Shown here: positions 1 to 10,792 of the stretch, in pieces
How positions within the stretch are numbered: the first letter of the stretch is position 1
Layout of the letters: every line of letters starts with the position of its first letter
Origin: Lentinula raphanica
Taxonomy: Eukaryota; Basidiomycota; Agaricomycetes; Agaricales; Omphalotaceae
Direction: 5' to 3'
DNA: 61,904 bases
NCBI GenBank assembly: GCA_027919835.1
Contig: JANVFP010000062.1
Span: 1-61,904, forward strand
Program-made: the position numbers and the translations under genes
Notes under the pieces: model-generated
Database searches by the model: none
Told to the model about the DNA's origin: nothing
What the model saw: only the letters and a program-made list of their open reading frames with translations

Positions 1-1594
1 GATCACAACAAACTTGCCACCAGTTGGGTTTGGAACGGATGCTGTAGGAGAGTTGGCTCATAGCAAGGTCTGCTAGCTGTTCTTCTCTTGAGTTGGTAAA
101 TCAGGATGAAAGAGCATCCATACAGTACGAGGATTATCTGCCCAGCCTTGTAAGAATGTTTGAATGTGGGGAACAAGTCAACGTACCTCCTACGCCCCCT
201 AAGAAGTATGTTCCTACAATAAAGGGATGTCTGTAGCCAGTTTTAGCTGTTGAGGATTATTGAGAGGCGGAGGAGATGGTTGAGAAGAGATTATGCTCGC
301 CATCCTTAATCGCTGCCATGTTGTTCACCGTCAGAGGCTGGCTATCCCGCCTTACCAACAGGAGGTCACCCTGAGGTCACCAGAGAGCTTCATATGTTTG
401 ATCTCATATATTGGCTGTCCTACGAGTACGTTGGATTATCCCATGCTCTTCAACCGTCTAACAGTTCGATAGTGAAGGCTTCAAGTGAGATTTGCCAATA
501 TGGTCATCTGGTCTGTTTCCCTTCTTCGAGTATGCTGCAACATCGGTCAAGGTACGTTGTTTGAATATCATGATCGACGACTGTGTTAATGCTCCATAGC
601 CAACTCTACTCAATCTTCACGATACAGCCGGCTTACAACCCGTCATGAGATCCTTCATTCTGGCGTTACTACTTACCAGGCCTCAAGGAAGAAATGGGAG
701 AATTTTTCGAAAAGGTCCTCAACCTACGGGATCAACTGTCCGTAACAGTCTCCCCATCATCCTTCTTTCCAAACGTCTGGCTCGTCATGTTAACAACTCA
801 TTCTGCTTGTGGAATCGCCCTCAAGTTCCTTTCGCAGCGATTACCACAACTTCACGGGCTGGACGATATCACGTCCATGGAGGATTTGATATTGAGTTGA
901 TGATGCGTGCAGCCGCACTAGAGGACACACATCTGCTCATTTGGAGGAGTGCACTGGTTGGCGTTGTTCTTCGATGCGACTTGTCATTGAATCGGCGGTT
1001 GTTCTTGGTTGCTAGGCCCAGGCGAGAAGAGTGAGAAGCAAATTGAATATCTAAAGGATAATGCGTTAGAGTTGTTGAAGAACACGTCGAAGGAGGATAT
1101 GGTGTTGCCGTCTGCGTTGGTCAACAACAACCATGAAAGTGAATGGCAGAGAGATTCCGGGTTTCATTTATGAATGTCCTTTTGACCGGCGCTATATCAA
1201 TCATCTTCTGGATATGCCAGCGTCTGTCATATGAATCGGCGATCAGGGTTTTGTGAAGACCGCGCATCTATCGGGAACCAAACCATCTCATCATTCTGGG
1301 CTTGTTGCAAAAGTCGAAGCAGGTGTGTTCCTTAACCAGATATTCTGAAAAAGCTCATGCTTACTTGGCGACAATGATCCAGATGTCAGACTTGAATTTC
1401 TATTACAGTGAGTACTCGAGCATATATTCCATGTTCAGTTGGCAGAGTTCTTCAAGTTCATAGTTGATTGCTGGAATAGGGATCTGTTTGTGAGTTGTTC
1501 GCTTTCTTGTTCATATCCATTCATGCAGAACTGTGCTGTGTAGGAATATCAAGTCTCTCCTGACGCTCCATTTGAACTCATTCATGTGCTTGTG
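1..1594. other. Degenerate, probably formerly genic region
   Basis: I do not recognise a complete gene here. Short open stretches lie on the plus strand (about 600-900 and 645-1034); one contains a plausible amphipathic segment around GEFFEKVLNLRDQLSV, but frames break repeatedly and no start/splice model gives a domain I can name. Several GT...AG-like intervals suggest an old intron-bearing gene. Treat as unannotated remnant DNA. Confidence 0.3.
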
Positions 1595-1809
1595 CATCAG
1601 GAAAAATCTATCTAGGCCCAGGTTGCCTGGAGACACCCCCAAAATTCCAGGCAGTTTCAAGTTCTTGAAATGATTTTAAGTCAACCTTATGTCTTCAGGC
1701 TTACCTGAGTTGCTTTGAAAATCTTTGGAAATCTTTGAGAATCTCTGGGAAGCCTAAGCTTTTGGGGGGTGTCTCTAGGCTCTCTGGACCCAAGGTATTT
1801 TTCCTGATG
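1595..1809. mobile_element. Short MITE-like element with imperfect terminal inverted repeats
   Basis: The left end reads CATCAGGAAAAAT and the right end is its complement, ATTTTTCCTGATG. Inside each end lie GAGACACCCCC and its complement GGGGGGTGTCTC, so about 50 bp at each end are inverted copies with mismatches. Length is about 215 bp and there is no coding capacity. Flanks share TG, but the target duplication is not certain. The right-end motif (TTTTGGGGGGTGTCTC, then ATTTTTGCTGATGT) recurs at about 48190-48320, so this is a dispersed family. Confidence 0.6.
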
Positions 1810-2641
1810 TGTTGAGTGTGCAGAATGTTGTGCATATGATCTGCGAAAGCATATCCCTTCGACTGTCTTCAACTTCCGAGAAAAGAAAGCATTCAATGAA
1901 TCCCAAGTTGTGAGTTCGATCATTCATAAAAGATTGCCGCAGTGCACTCATTGCCTCCTTTGAAAAACTGATGCAGTGTTATTTGAGTACCTTCAGCAAT
2001 ATTTACAATGTCTCGAAGGATCTCTTGCAATACAAGTCTGGGGCAGGTTTTTACAGCATCCTAAGGAGATAGTAGCACTTGGGACTTCAAATCACAAACT
2101 TTTCCTACTCTTCAGTACAAGAATACTATCTCACTGTTTAGTGCACTTCCATGTATCCATTCCGGACGAGTACATGCCACGCGCGCAGCGCGATGGCCCA
2201 CTTCCGCAAGTTTGAGGATTAGTGGTTTGCCTCAAGCAATATAAGCTTGAAGCACTCCAAGTCACTCATAATATAGTCTACTGACATATATAGCCTTGAA
2301 TTCCTTAAATTCAGTCAAAGTCCCTAGTAAAAACAGAAGATATTGCATTCGGTAAAATGAATTTTAGCGCCTGACTGTGTCACGTGCTACAATCGGTCAA
2401 AATCGGTCAAAAAGGTCAGGACGGATATAATCGGTGGAAAAAGGTCGGGCGTGGGAACCCTTGGCTTCCCATAGTTCCCGCCTACGGCGCGCGCAGCGCG
2501 CAGCGGCGGGGGATGACATAAAGCACATCCTATACTATAAATTATCTCGAGACGCCCAAATTCCAACTCAGCTTATTACTTAATTCTTAGTCAGCTTCTC
2601 TAAGCGCTTACCCAGCCTTTTTCTTTACACTGGCGCTTTTT
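1810..2641. other. Intergenic flank of Gypsy-1 with a TATA-like box
   Basis: No convincing gene. It holds a short direct repeat of AATCGGTCAAA near 2390-2412, a GC-rich palindromic patch of GCGCGC/GCAGCG near 2485-2505, and ATACTATAAATTA near 2531-2545 that resembles a core promoter. The 3' LTR of Gypsy-1 begins about 100 bp further on, so the retroelement may have landed in the 5' region of a gene. That last point is inference. Confidence 0.3.
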
Positions 2642-3035
2642 TGTGAAGCGTTGGTGTAAGACGAACTCCGAATACAAAGGCCGGTCGATGGTGATTGAGC
2701 GAGGAGCGAGTCGATAATATGGAAGAGAGAGCGCGAGAGAAGTATCGAGCGCTCGAATGAGTTTCTTGTATCCCTAGAAGAGGGTCGCGTTACCCGACAA
2801 AAGGGATCTTGTAACTCTAGATTGTGAGGTGATGTCTCCCTTCACAGGGGAGCAGTTTATGGGTGCCCAGCCGAGGATAGCGTCGCGTAGGGACCCGGAG
2901 CAGATGACGAGGTTCACACCATGAGAGTAACAATATAAGCAAAATCGTATTATGTAATGTCAAACAATATACCATGAGTCTCTTCTAAGCATGTCCGGGA
3001 TGTAACTACGATCTATTCTACTACCATCCTTCACA
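2642..3035 (-). repeat. 3' LTR of Gypsy-1
   Basis: Begins (minus strand) TGTGAAGGAT and ends CGCTTCACA, giving the usual TG...CA ends with a 7-bp terminal inverted repeat TGTGAAG/CTTCACA. It matches the 5' LTR over 394 bp with four differences, all transitions at CpG positions. A polypurine tract (GGGGGGGCTC on the minus strand, + coordinates 3036-3045) abuts it directly. Confidence 0.93.
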
Positions 3036-3119
3036 GAGCCCCCCCATGCGCAGATGAGACTGAGTAATGTAGTTGACTGCAATAGGAAGCAAAAGCAATT
3101 GTAAACCTTCGAAAGTGTC

Positions 3120-5597
3120 TTACTTCATCTCGCCCATCCTGGTTTTCATCCATTTCCAAGCTCTTCCTCCTCTCCGAACCTTTGACATAATCCTTCCTCC
3201 TTCCGCGTTCTTCAATGTGTCCCTTCTCGGTTCTTCTCGAATTGAGTCTTCTGATTCCAAACGAGGTCGTTTGCCTTCATGAGGGAAATCCGATAAGCGG
3301 TCGACGAGAGACTGGGGGCGTTTGCCTTCGTACGGATGGTCGGATAGACAATTCACAAGCGGCTCCTTGATGCGATTGATGAGAGGATTGAGTTTTCCTG
3401 CAAGTTCAATGTCCCAGTAGTCGAGCAGGTCTCTTTTCTTCAAGGCTTTGAACTCCTTCATCGTCAGGCCGTGAATACGCATGTCCTTCTCCATCAACTC
3501 TGCATCTTGGAATGCGTACCAGAAGGAGGCGGCGTGGCTTCGATCCCAGAATTTCAGGTACAGCACTTTCCTCTTCCTCACCAAGTTCCCATGAGCGTAT
3601 TTTCGCTCCAACGCTCTTGCCACGGCGATCAACTTTAGAGAGGGAGCCTTCGACTGAAGCCATTCACGGAATTCTACGATCTCGACCTGTCCGATTCCGG
3701 TGACCATAACGAAAGGGGATACGTCCCATATACAGACGCGGTCTTCTCCAGGGATAACTGAGTCGATCATTGAAGATTTTCTGGGAGGAGGAGGTATGTT
3801 TTCTAATCTCACATCCTCGACAATCGATGGCTCTTCGTTATGGTCGTCTCCTTCCTCTTCGACGTTAGAGATGTGTTCGGGAGATGGGAGGTCCAAAGGC
3901 CTCTGCTTTGAAGCGACGTCGAGATCCTCTGAAGAAACACCCGAAGTGATCCTGGGTTCTTCAATAGTCTCCTGCGAGGGTTTATCTGAAGGGCGTAATC
4001 GTTCGAAGCTGGGAGTAGGAGCGGCTTTCCCGACGTCTTCCGCGAGGGGGATTTCTTTTTCATAGACCCAATAAGGAGAACGAGTGCGTATGCGACATTC
4101 GAAGTCATCGTAGAACTTGATCCTGGGACCAGGGAGACCAAAAACTTCCACTGGATGGACGATACCGGGCTCGATGTACAGACGTGAGTCAGTGTGTATG
4201 TAGCGTCGGTTGGGGCGATCAACATAGGTATAGATGAAAGAGGAATAGATGTCTTCTTGAGACGTGTACTTGAAACAACGGTCGAAATTGTCGTCGAAGT
4301 CTTCGATATAATGTCGTATCCTGATTTTGAGATTCGCTGCCTGTACTGGAGGAGGCTTGATATAAGGCTCGTAGCCCGGAACCAAAGGAGCTATCTCAGG
4401 GGGAGCAGGGAAAAGACCGTCGTCCTCGACTTTCGGCGGAGCCTCCATCAACAAACCCCAGGATTCGCCCGGAAAGTTCGTTTTTGTTGCTTTCGACGAT
4501 GACCTCCATGACTCTAACTTATCCTGCTGATTCGCGTGTTCTACAGTTGTCAGGGTCCATTGACTCGGCTCGATCTTCTCTGCTTCCCTGTAAAGGCTAT
4601 TCCACACTTCGATGACCCCGGATCGTCTGAGCTCGCAAGAATCCAGTCCATCGTTGACCAAGAGGGAGTGGGGAGATTCATCTGGCCAATCTTGACTTCC
4701 TCTCACCGTATGGCACACGTACAAGGGCACCGACGCCTGGAAGAACCAGCTCACCATATTCTCTGTCATCCCGTTAACCCAGAGGCCGACTAGAGAGTCT
4801 TCTACTCGAATCGAGCGGCTGTCCATTGTATAGGGAGAGTCGGAGTTCCAGTTCAGACGATCCAAGGCTTCAGCCATTCGGACCCACGCAGCCATTAGTT
4901 TCAATTCGAACTGTATGTCCGATAGAAGCGACACCATCTCTTCGAACGACATGCGACCTGGGAGCCGGGGATCTCGTTCCACTGATGAAGTCGGAGGTTG
5001 CGCTTCCTGGAAGCCGGGAAACGTGTAGTAAGAGCCCTTCCTTGCTATCTCTCGTACTTGTCGTCTCAGGAACTTGGTTCTATCAAGGATCTTGGACCAA
5101 TAAGACTCTTGCACATAGCCTTTGTCGCGACTGGGATACGAAGAACTCTCCCATACTGCGTACAGAGGGACGCACTCTACTTCTTGACTGGACATCACAC
5201 CCTTATCAGAGCGGCGTATAAAGGACAGATGAGGTTGTCGAACGTCGAAATACTGGGGGTTCCTTGAAGGATCGAAGCGCCCTCTATGGCTGTCGATACG
5301 GGGGTACAGAGGAGGGTTTCGAGATTCCGCCGAGCTTAGTCCTGGAAAGAAAGGGTATTTGAAGGAGTTGGGAGACCATAACTCCAAATGCAATGCTTGT
5401 CCGAACATATCGTCTTCTCCCTCCTCAAACGTCACGACTCGAGCGGATTTTCTACAGCCTTCGGGAAAGGTGAATGATAAACGGTCATCGACAGCGGGCA
5501 AGGCTGCGTATCCTTCAAAGATTCCGCTTCTCTTGTGGCTAAAGACTCTAGTATCGTTGCCTCTCGTCTGATGGATGACATTCCACACTCCCAGCAT
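3120..5597 (-). CDS. Gypsy-1 ORF3: 825-aa accessory protein of unknown function
   Basis: An intact ORF with an ATG start lies 300 bp downstream of integrase and just before the 3' LTR. I do not recognise the family. The N-terminal third is aromatic/Arg-rich and globular-looking; the middle (about 450-640) is Pro/Glu/Ser-rich and acidic. A C-terminal block of about 70 residues, from GIGQVEIVEFREWLQ to LYLKFWDRSHAASFWYAF, could form an RRM-like alpha/beta fold (inference). The tail is basic and repeats an (R/L)SD-P-EGKRP motif twice. No signal peptide or membrane segment is visible, so it is not a classical envelope. Its length and lack of stops, against a broken pol, suggest functional constraint until recently. 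Confidence 0.8.
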   Translation of the reverse strand: MLGVWNVIHQTRGNDTRVFSHKRSGIFEGYAALPAVDDRLSFTFPEGCRKSARVVTFEEGEDDMFGQALHLELWSPNSFKYPFFPGLSSAESRNPPLYPRIDSHRGRFDPSRNPQYFDVRQPHLSFIRRSDKGVMSSQEVECVPLYAVWESSSYPSRDKGYVQESYWSKILDRTKFLRRQVREIARKGSYYTFPGFQEAQPPTSSVERDPRLPGRMSFEEMVSLLSDIQFELKLMAAWVRMAEALDRLNWNSDSPYTMDSRSIRVEDSLVGLWVNGMTENMVSWFFQASVPLYVCHTVRGSQDWPDESPHSLLVNDGLDSCELRRSGVIEVWNSLYREAEKIEPSQWTLTTVEHANQQDKLESWRSSSKATKTNFPGESWGLLMEAPPKVEDDGLFPAPPEIAPLVPGYEPYIKPPPVQAANLKIRIRHYIEDFDDNFDRCFKYTSQEDIYSSFIYTYVDRPNRRYIHTDSRLYIEPGIVHPVEVFGLPGPRIKFYDDFECRIRTRSPYWVYEKEIPLAEDVGKAAPTPSFERLRPSDKPSQETIEEPRITSGVSSEDLDVASKQRPLDLPSPEHISNVEEEGDDHNEEPSIVEDVRLENIPPPPRKSSMIDSVIPGEDRVCIWDVSPFVMVTGIGQVEIVEFREWLQSKAPSLKLIAVARALERKYAHGNLVRKRKVLYLKFWDRSHAASFWYAFQDAELMEKDMRIHGLTMKEFKALKKRDLLDYWDIELAGKLNPLINRIKEPLVNCLSDHPYEGKRPQSLVDRLSDFPHEGKRPRLESEDSIREEPRRDTLKNAEGGRIMSKVRRGGRAWKWMKTRMGEMK

Positions 5598-5896
5598 TTG
5601 GTTTTGTTGACGAAGGTCCTCTTTCGTGCGTTGAGTTATAGAAGGTCACGCGTGCTTCGAAGCACCACGTACTCTCAGAGAGACTTCTAAACGGACTCGA
5701 CGGTATCCTAAAGGCTTATAGCGACTTCGTTGACACGACACTCTGTGCTTAGAAGCACCAAAGGTTATCACTATTATCAAGCTCTGGATTTTAACACAGT
5801 TGAGAAGGTCAAAGATTCAAGGTGAGTGTAGCAGAGGAGGAAGATTTCCAGAGGGAAGGGAACACGAGGTTGTCTGGAGAAGTATTAGTAATCGCG

Positions 5897-7681
5897 TCAC
5901 ATGGGTAGACCATTGATCCGAAGATATTCTCGCCGCAATTCTGGAGCGTTCCTCAAATCGGCTTCTGACACCCAAGAGTCGTCCTCCGTGTCGAATCCTT
6001 TCCACCGAACCAAATACATCCTTTGATTCCCCTTCTTTCTGGATGTAAGCCTGTGGCCTAAGATAGCCTCAACCTCGTATTCTTCAGAGGCCGCATCCAG
6101 ATCTCTGGTCGGAGGAACGATAATGCGAGAACCAAATTCGGGCGGCGAGAACTTGTATTTCTTTAAGTGAGCCAAGTTAAGGACCGGGTTCATAGGGTAG
6201 TTGTCGGGCAGTCGAAGACGATAGACCACGGGGTTAATTCTTTCCATGACCTCAAAAGGGCCTATAGATCTTTGTACTAGCTTCTTACCGGTCCCTCCCG
6301 TTTCTACCAATTGCAGAGTGTGAAGATTGACCAGGACCCAGTCTCCTGCATTGATTTCCTCAACGGGTCGTCTTCCTTTGTTATATGCTCGAGCTTGTCT
6401 TTCTTGGGCCAATGTGAGTGAGTCTCGTGCGAATCCTCGATGCAATTCCAATGCTTTGACAAATTCTTCCGCTTTCTGGCTAGGGAGAAAGGGCCGGTTA
6501 CTGTCATCAGAAGAGGGGACAAATCGTCCTGCTAAAGACTTAGGAGTATAACCCATAAGCAGAAGATCGGGACGATATCCAGTGGAAGAATGGACGGAAC
6601 TGTTGTAGGCAAAAGCCAACGTGGAGAGCCATCGAGCCCAGTCCGATCGGTCTTCGTAGACATAAGCCCTCAACATTTGTTCAAGAAAAGCATTCAGAAC
6701 TTCAGTCTGACCGTCTGTCTGAGGATGATGCGCTGAGGACAGGGCGAGCACTGATCCATAATGCTTGACGACGGACTTCCAGAATGCTGTCGACCATCTC
6801 TTGTCACGATCAGAGATGATACGGTCTGGGAGGCCATACACATGGGCTATGCGTTGGACAAAAATACTGGCAAAGCCTTCTTGATCAAGAGTATCATAGG
6901 TTGGAATGAATAGAGCGAACTTGGTGAGTTTGTCCACGATCACTAGAATGGCCGTGTACTTTTCCTGACCGGATTCTGGGAGACCTGTAATGAGGTCCAA
7001 GGACACTGTCTCGAAGGGACGATTTGGAATGTGTGCCGGGCGAAGACCTCCCATTGGCTTGGTACGGTCAATCTTGGTCTTCTGGCACACGTCACAAGAG
7101 TTCGCAAAGTTGTCTGCGTCCGATTTCAACGAACGCCAATAGAACCATTCGCGGAGTCGAGCGATGAACTTCTTGGATCCTGCATGTGCACTCTCAAATG
7201 GAGAGTCGTGAACGAGACTCAAGATAAAAGGGACCATTGAATTAGGGACGCATAGTCGAGCTTTCCAATCCGCGTCAATGAAATACAAAAGACCATTTCC
7301 TCCTTTTTGGAACTGTGAAGGGGTGAGCAAATTATCCGGCTTCGGCACCGAGTCGACATATAGAGGTTTGAAGTAATGGTCCTCCTGATATCCTTCAATA
7401 AATTGACCAGTCATTTCTGGGGAGATTCCGATGAGCACTGAGGATCTAGACTTCCACTCTTGGTCTACAGGAAGCTCTAATCCTTTAATCCCTACCGGGT
7501 AAGTCCAAGGGTCATCATTCCTAAAAGGAAGTGCTTCACTAGCACCTTCCAACGGAATCGTGACATGAGCCCTTTCACCCTCTTCCGAACGTGGAGCAAG
7601 TTTTAGTTCAGATCCCTCCTCGCCGGAGAGTCGAAGTGCTTCAAAAGCACCTTCGTCTGAATTCGCTCGACCTTTGTTTGG
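5897..7681 (-). pseudogene. Gypsy-1 integrase with C-terminal chromodomain (severed Pol C-terminus)
   Basis: Open from just after a TGA at 7682-7684 to the stop at 5897, with no good ATG at its head, so it is the C-terminal part of Pol rather than a separate gene. Visible parts: an HHCC zinc-binding domain (HDSPFESAHAG ... CDVCQKTK); the catalytic core with Asp in SLDLITG, Asp in ISDRDKRW and Glu in GQTEVLNAF; a GPFEV-type C-terminal domain; and a chromodomain (YEVEAIL ... YLVRWKGFDTEDDSWV). The last would read histone marks and direct integration to heterochromatin, as in chromoviruses. It is in the same frame as the upstream polyprotein once the foldback insertion is discounted. An in-frame TGA in a former CpG context would still block it. 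Confidence 0.88.
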
Positions 7682-7687
7682 TCACAG

Positions 7688-10600
7688 GATACTGTGAAGC
7701 TTTTGTAAAAAGACCTGATGAGTTATCCAGGAGCTTTTGAAAATAGTTGTGACGACACAGAGGGGGCTCTGGAAATGGCTCCGGGGGGTGGGCATGCCTG
7801 TCACCACCTGTCACATCTGACCTATATTTACTGTTTTGGGTAATTAATAATTATCCAGATATTAAATAAGCGGTACATTTGTAAAAAATCCTGATAAACT
7901 ATAAAAATTCAAAAAGACCCAAAAAACCTAATTAGGTCAAATCGGGGTATGTAAACAAAATAGCCTTATATGGTAAAAAATGCTGTAGGATCTATCTAGG
8001 TGCTAAAAATAGCCAAAAAAATCACTAAAAATGCTAAAAATATGTAGGAATGGTATATAGCCTATTGCAGATCCAGGCATCCAAAAATTACCAAAAAAGG
8101 AAATTTTTGATGATGATGTCATCTTGTAGCAAAAAATCTGAAAAAAATCCTAAAAATAGTCAAAAAATTCAGGGGTGCCTTGTTGGCCCTGGAAATGCAA
8201 AATAAAAAAAAACACGCGACAAGTGTAAAAATTTTTGTCACTCCAAATCATACCAAATCCACTATATAGTCAGTATATATAACGTATATGCTATATTTAG
8301 CATCCTAGTACCCTCATTGGGCTAAAAATAGAACTTGATCTCATCTGGTAGCAAAAAATCTGAAAAAATCATAAAAAATACTCAAAAAATTCAGGGGTGC
8401 CTCATTGGCCCTGAAAATGCAAAATAAAAAAATTTACACGACACAATTGAAAAACAACATCATTCCAAATCTTATCAAATTTACTATATAGTTAGTATAT
8501 ATCATGTATATACTATTTATAGCATCCCTAGTACTTACCCTCAATCACTTATATCACTCAAGAATCCTACCAAACTGACAACATTGAGTAAATGTAATGT
8601 ACATGGTATTTTTAGCACACCTAGTACCCTTAAAAACTCAGAACAATTTATATCACTCAATATGTTCAGTATACTTAGTACTCATCACATTTAACACACT
8701 AAAACTCAGAACAGTACTTATATGTATCATACTTAACACAGTTGGCAATGAAAATACTCAAAACAGTGTTATCAGTCACTATACTTAACACACTTAACAG
8801 TCAAAAAGTCGGAATAATGTTACTTGATATACATAACACACTCATTGTTATACTACAACACACTTATAACAACGAGTTTTGGGCGCTTATGGGCGCTTAT
8901 TTGGTATTTTTGAGTCGAAATTCTTTAATAGCACACTCAATAATTTTTGTGTGGGGTTTATACTGTGTAAGGATGTTGTTTATATCATACTACACTTGAT
9001 ACAATCTGGAGAACTCAAGATTACAGCCTGTGGGGCTGGCTATATTGTGATCTTTTGTGATATAACAGTGTTTTATGTAAATGTCAATGCATACACCCAT
9101 GTTATGAAGTCAAACTGCTACTGGGTCATGGAAAGAGTCATCCTACAACCTATTCCATGCTAACTCTATGTGATACAGCCAAGAGATCTGTAATGGGGGT
9201 CATTGAATATGACATCTATTGTTACATGTAGGTGTAGACATCTATAGTGTACATGAAACATGTACATATATATCACAGAGTCCAATAGTCATAGTGAGTA
9301 TCTGAACCATGTCCAGACACTTCTAGTAGACTGTAGGAGTGATTCCCTCATGAACCACCATCAGTATACTTGCATTACATGGACATATGCATTGACATTT
9401 ACATAAAACACTGTTATATTTCAAAAGATCACAATATAGCTAACCCGACAGGTTGAATTTTCGAGTTCTCTGAATTGTATCTAGAAGAATATGATATAGA
9501 CAACATCCTGACACAGTATAGAGCCCAGACAAACATTATTGAGTGTGCTATTAATGAATTTCGACTCAAAAACACCAAATAAGCGCCCATAAGCGCCCAA
9601 AACTCGTTGTTATAAGTGTGTTATAGTATAACAATGAGTGTGTTATGTATATAAAGTAACATTGTTCCGACTTTTTGACTGTTAAGTGTGTTAAGTATAG
9701 TGACTGACAACACTGTTTTAAGTATTTTCATTGTCAACTGTGTTAAGTATAATACATATAAGTACTGTTATGAGTTTTCATGTGTGAGGTTTGATGAGTG
9801 TTAAGTGTACTGAACATATTGAGTAATATAAATTGTTCTGAGTCATCAAGGGTACTAGGTGTGTTAAAAATATCATGTACAATATATTTAATACCCCAAA
9901 TCATTCAGTTTGGTAGGATTCTTGAGTGATATAAGTGATTGAGGGTACTAGGGGTGCTATAAATAATATATACATGATATATACTGACTGTGTAGTGGAT
10001 TTGGTATGATTTGGAGTGATGTTGTTTTTCAATTGTGTCGTGTAAATTTTTTTATTTTGCATTTTCAGGGCCAATAAGGTACCCCTGAATTTTTTGAGTA
10101 TTTTTTATGATTTTTTCAGATTTTTTGCTATCAGATGAGATCAAGTTCTATTTTTAGCCCAATAAAGGTACTAGGATGCTAAATATAGCATATACATCAT
10201 ATATACTGACTGTATAGTGGATTTGGAATGATTTGGAGTGATGAAAATTTTTACACTTGTCGCGTATTTTTTTTTATTTTGCATTTCCAGGGCCAACAAG
10301 GCACCCCTGAATTTTTTGACTATTTTTAGGATTTTTTTCAGATTTTTTGCTACAAGATGACATCATCATCAAAAATTTCCTTTTTTGGTAATTTTTGGAT
10401 GCCTGGATCTGCAATAGGCTATATACCATTCCTACATATTTTTAGCATTTTTAGTGATTTTTTTTGGCTATTTTTAGCACCTAGATAGATCCTACAGCAT
10501 TTTTTACCATATAAGGCTATTTTGTTTACATACCCCGATTTGACCTAATTAGGTTTTTTTGGGTCTTTTTGAATTTTTATAGTTTATCAGGATTTTTTAC

Positions 10601-10792
10601 AAATGTACCGCTTATTTAATATCTGGATAATTATTAATTACCCAAAACAGTAAATATAGGTCAGATGTGACAGGTGGTGACAGGCATGCCCACCCCCCGG
10701 AGCCATTTCTGGAGCCCTCTCTGTGTCGTCACAACTATTTTCAAAAGCTCCTGGATAACTCATCAGGTCTTTTTACAAAAGCTTTACAGTAT
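7688..10792. mobile_element. Foldback-type element: two ~1.4-kb inverted arms around a ~290-bp spacer
   Basis: The left arm (7688 to about 9094) is repeated in reverse complement as the right arm (about 9387 to 10792) with high identity. The ends read GATACTGT...ACAGTAT. Flanking CAG at 7685-7687 and 10793-10795 is a likely 3-bp target duplication. Element plus duplication is 3108 bp, an exact multiple of three, which agrees with the pol fragments on both sides sharing one reading frame. No coding capacity is seen; short ORFs in the arms are AT-rich chance frames. Each arm contains two ~220-bp tandem units (about 8120-8341 and 8342-8555 in the left arm). No transposase, so presumably mobilised in trans. 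Confidence 0.88.
8120..8555. repeat. Two ~220-bp tandem units inside the foldback arm
   Basis: The segment starting GTAGCAAAAAATCTG at 8126 recurs at 8348, followed by the same order of landmarks: TTCAGGGGTGCC, TTGGCCCTG, AAATGCAAAATAAA, an ACGCGACA/ACACGACA block, a CACTATATAGT-like block and TAGCATCC. The right arm carries the mirror image near 9930-10360. Such internal tandem units are typical of foldback elements. Confidence 0.7.

Noticed and set aside
3512..5571. Many plus-strand ORFs opposite ORF3
   Set aside because: They are antisense shadows of the 825-aa frame with low-complexity composition and no independent start context.
3120..5597. ORF3 as a retroviral-type envelope gene
   Set aside because: Position fits, but no signal peptide, transmembrane anchor or fusion-peptide-like segment is visible.
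8597..9163. Small plus-strand ORFs in the foldback arm
   Set aside because: AT-rich chance frames within a palindrome; no domain, no homologous frame preserved in the opposite arm.
7688..10792. TA target duplication for the foldback element
   Set aside because: TA sits inside the palindrome, so it is uninformative, and a 2-bp duplication gives an insertion of 3100 bp that would put the two pol halves out of frame; CAG with 3108 bp keeps them in frame.
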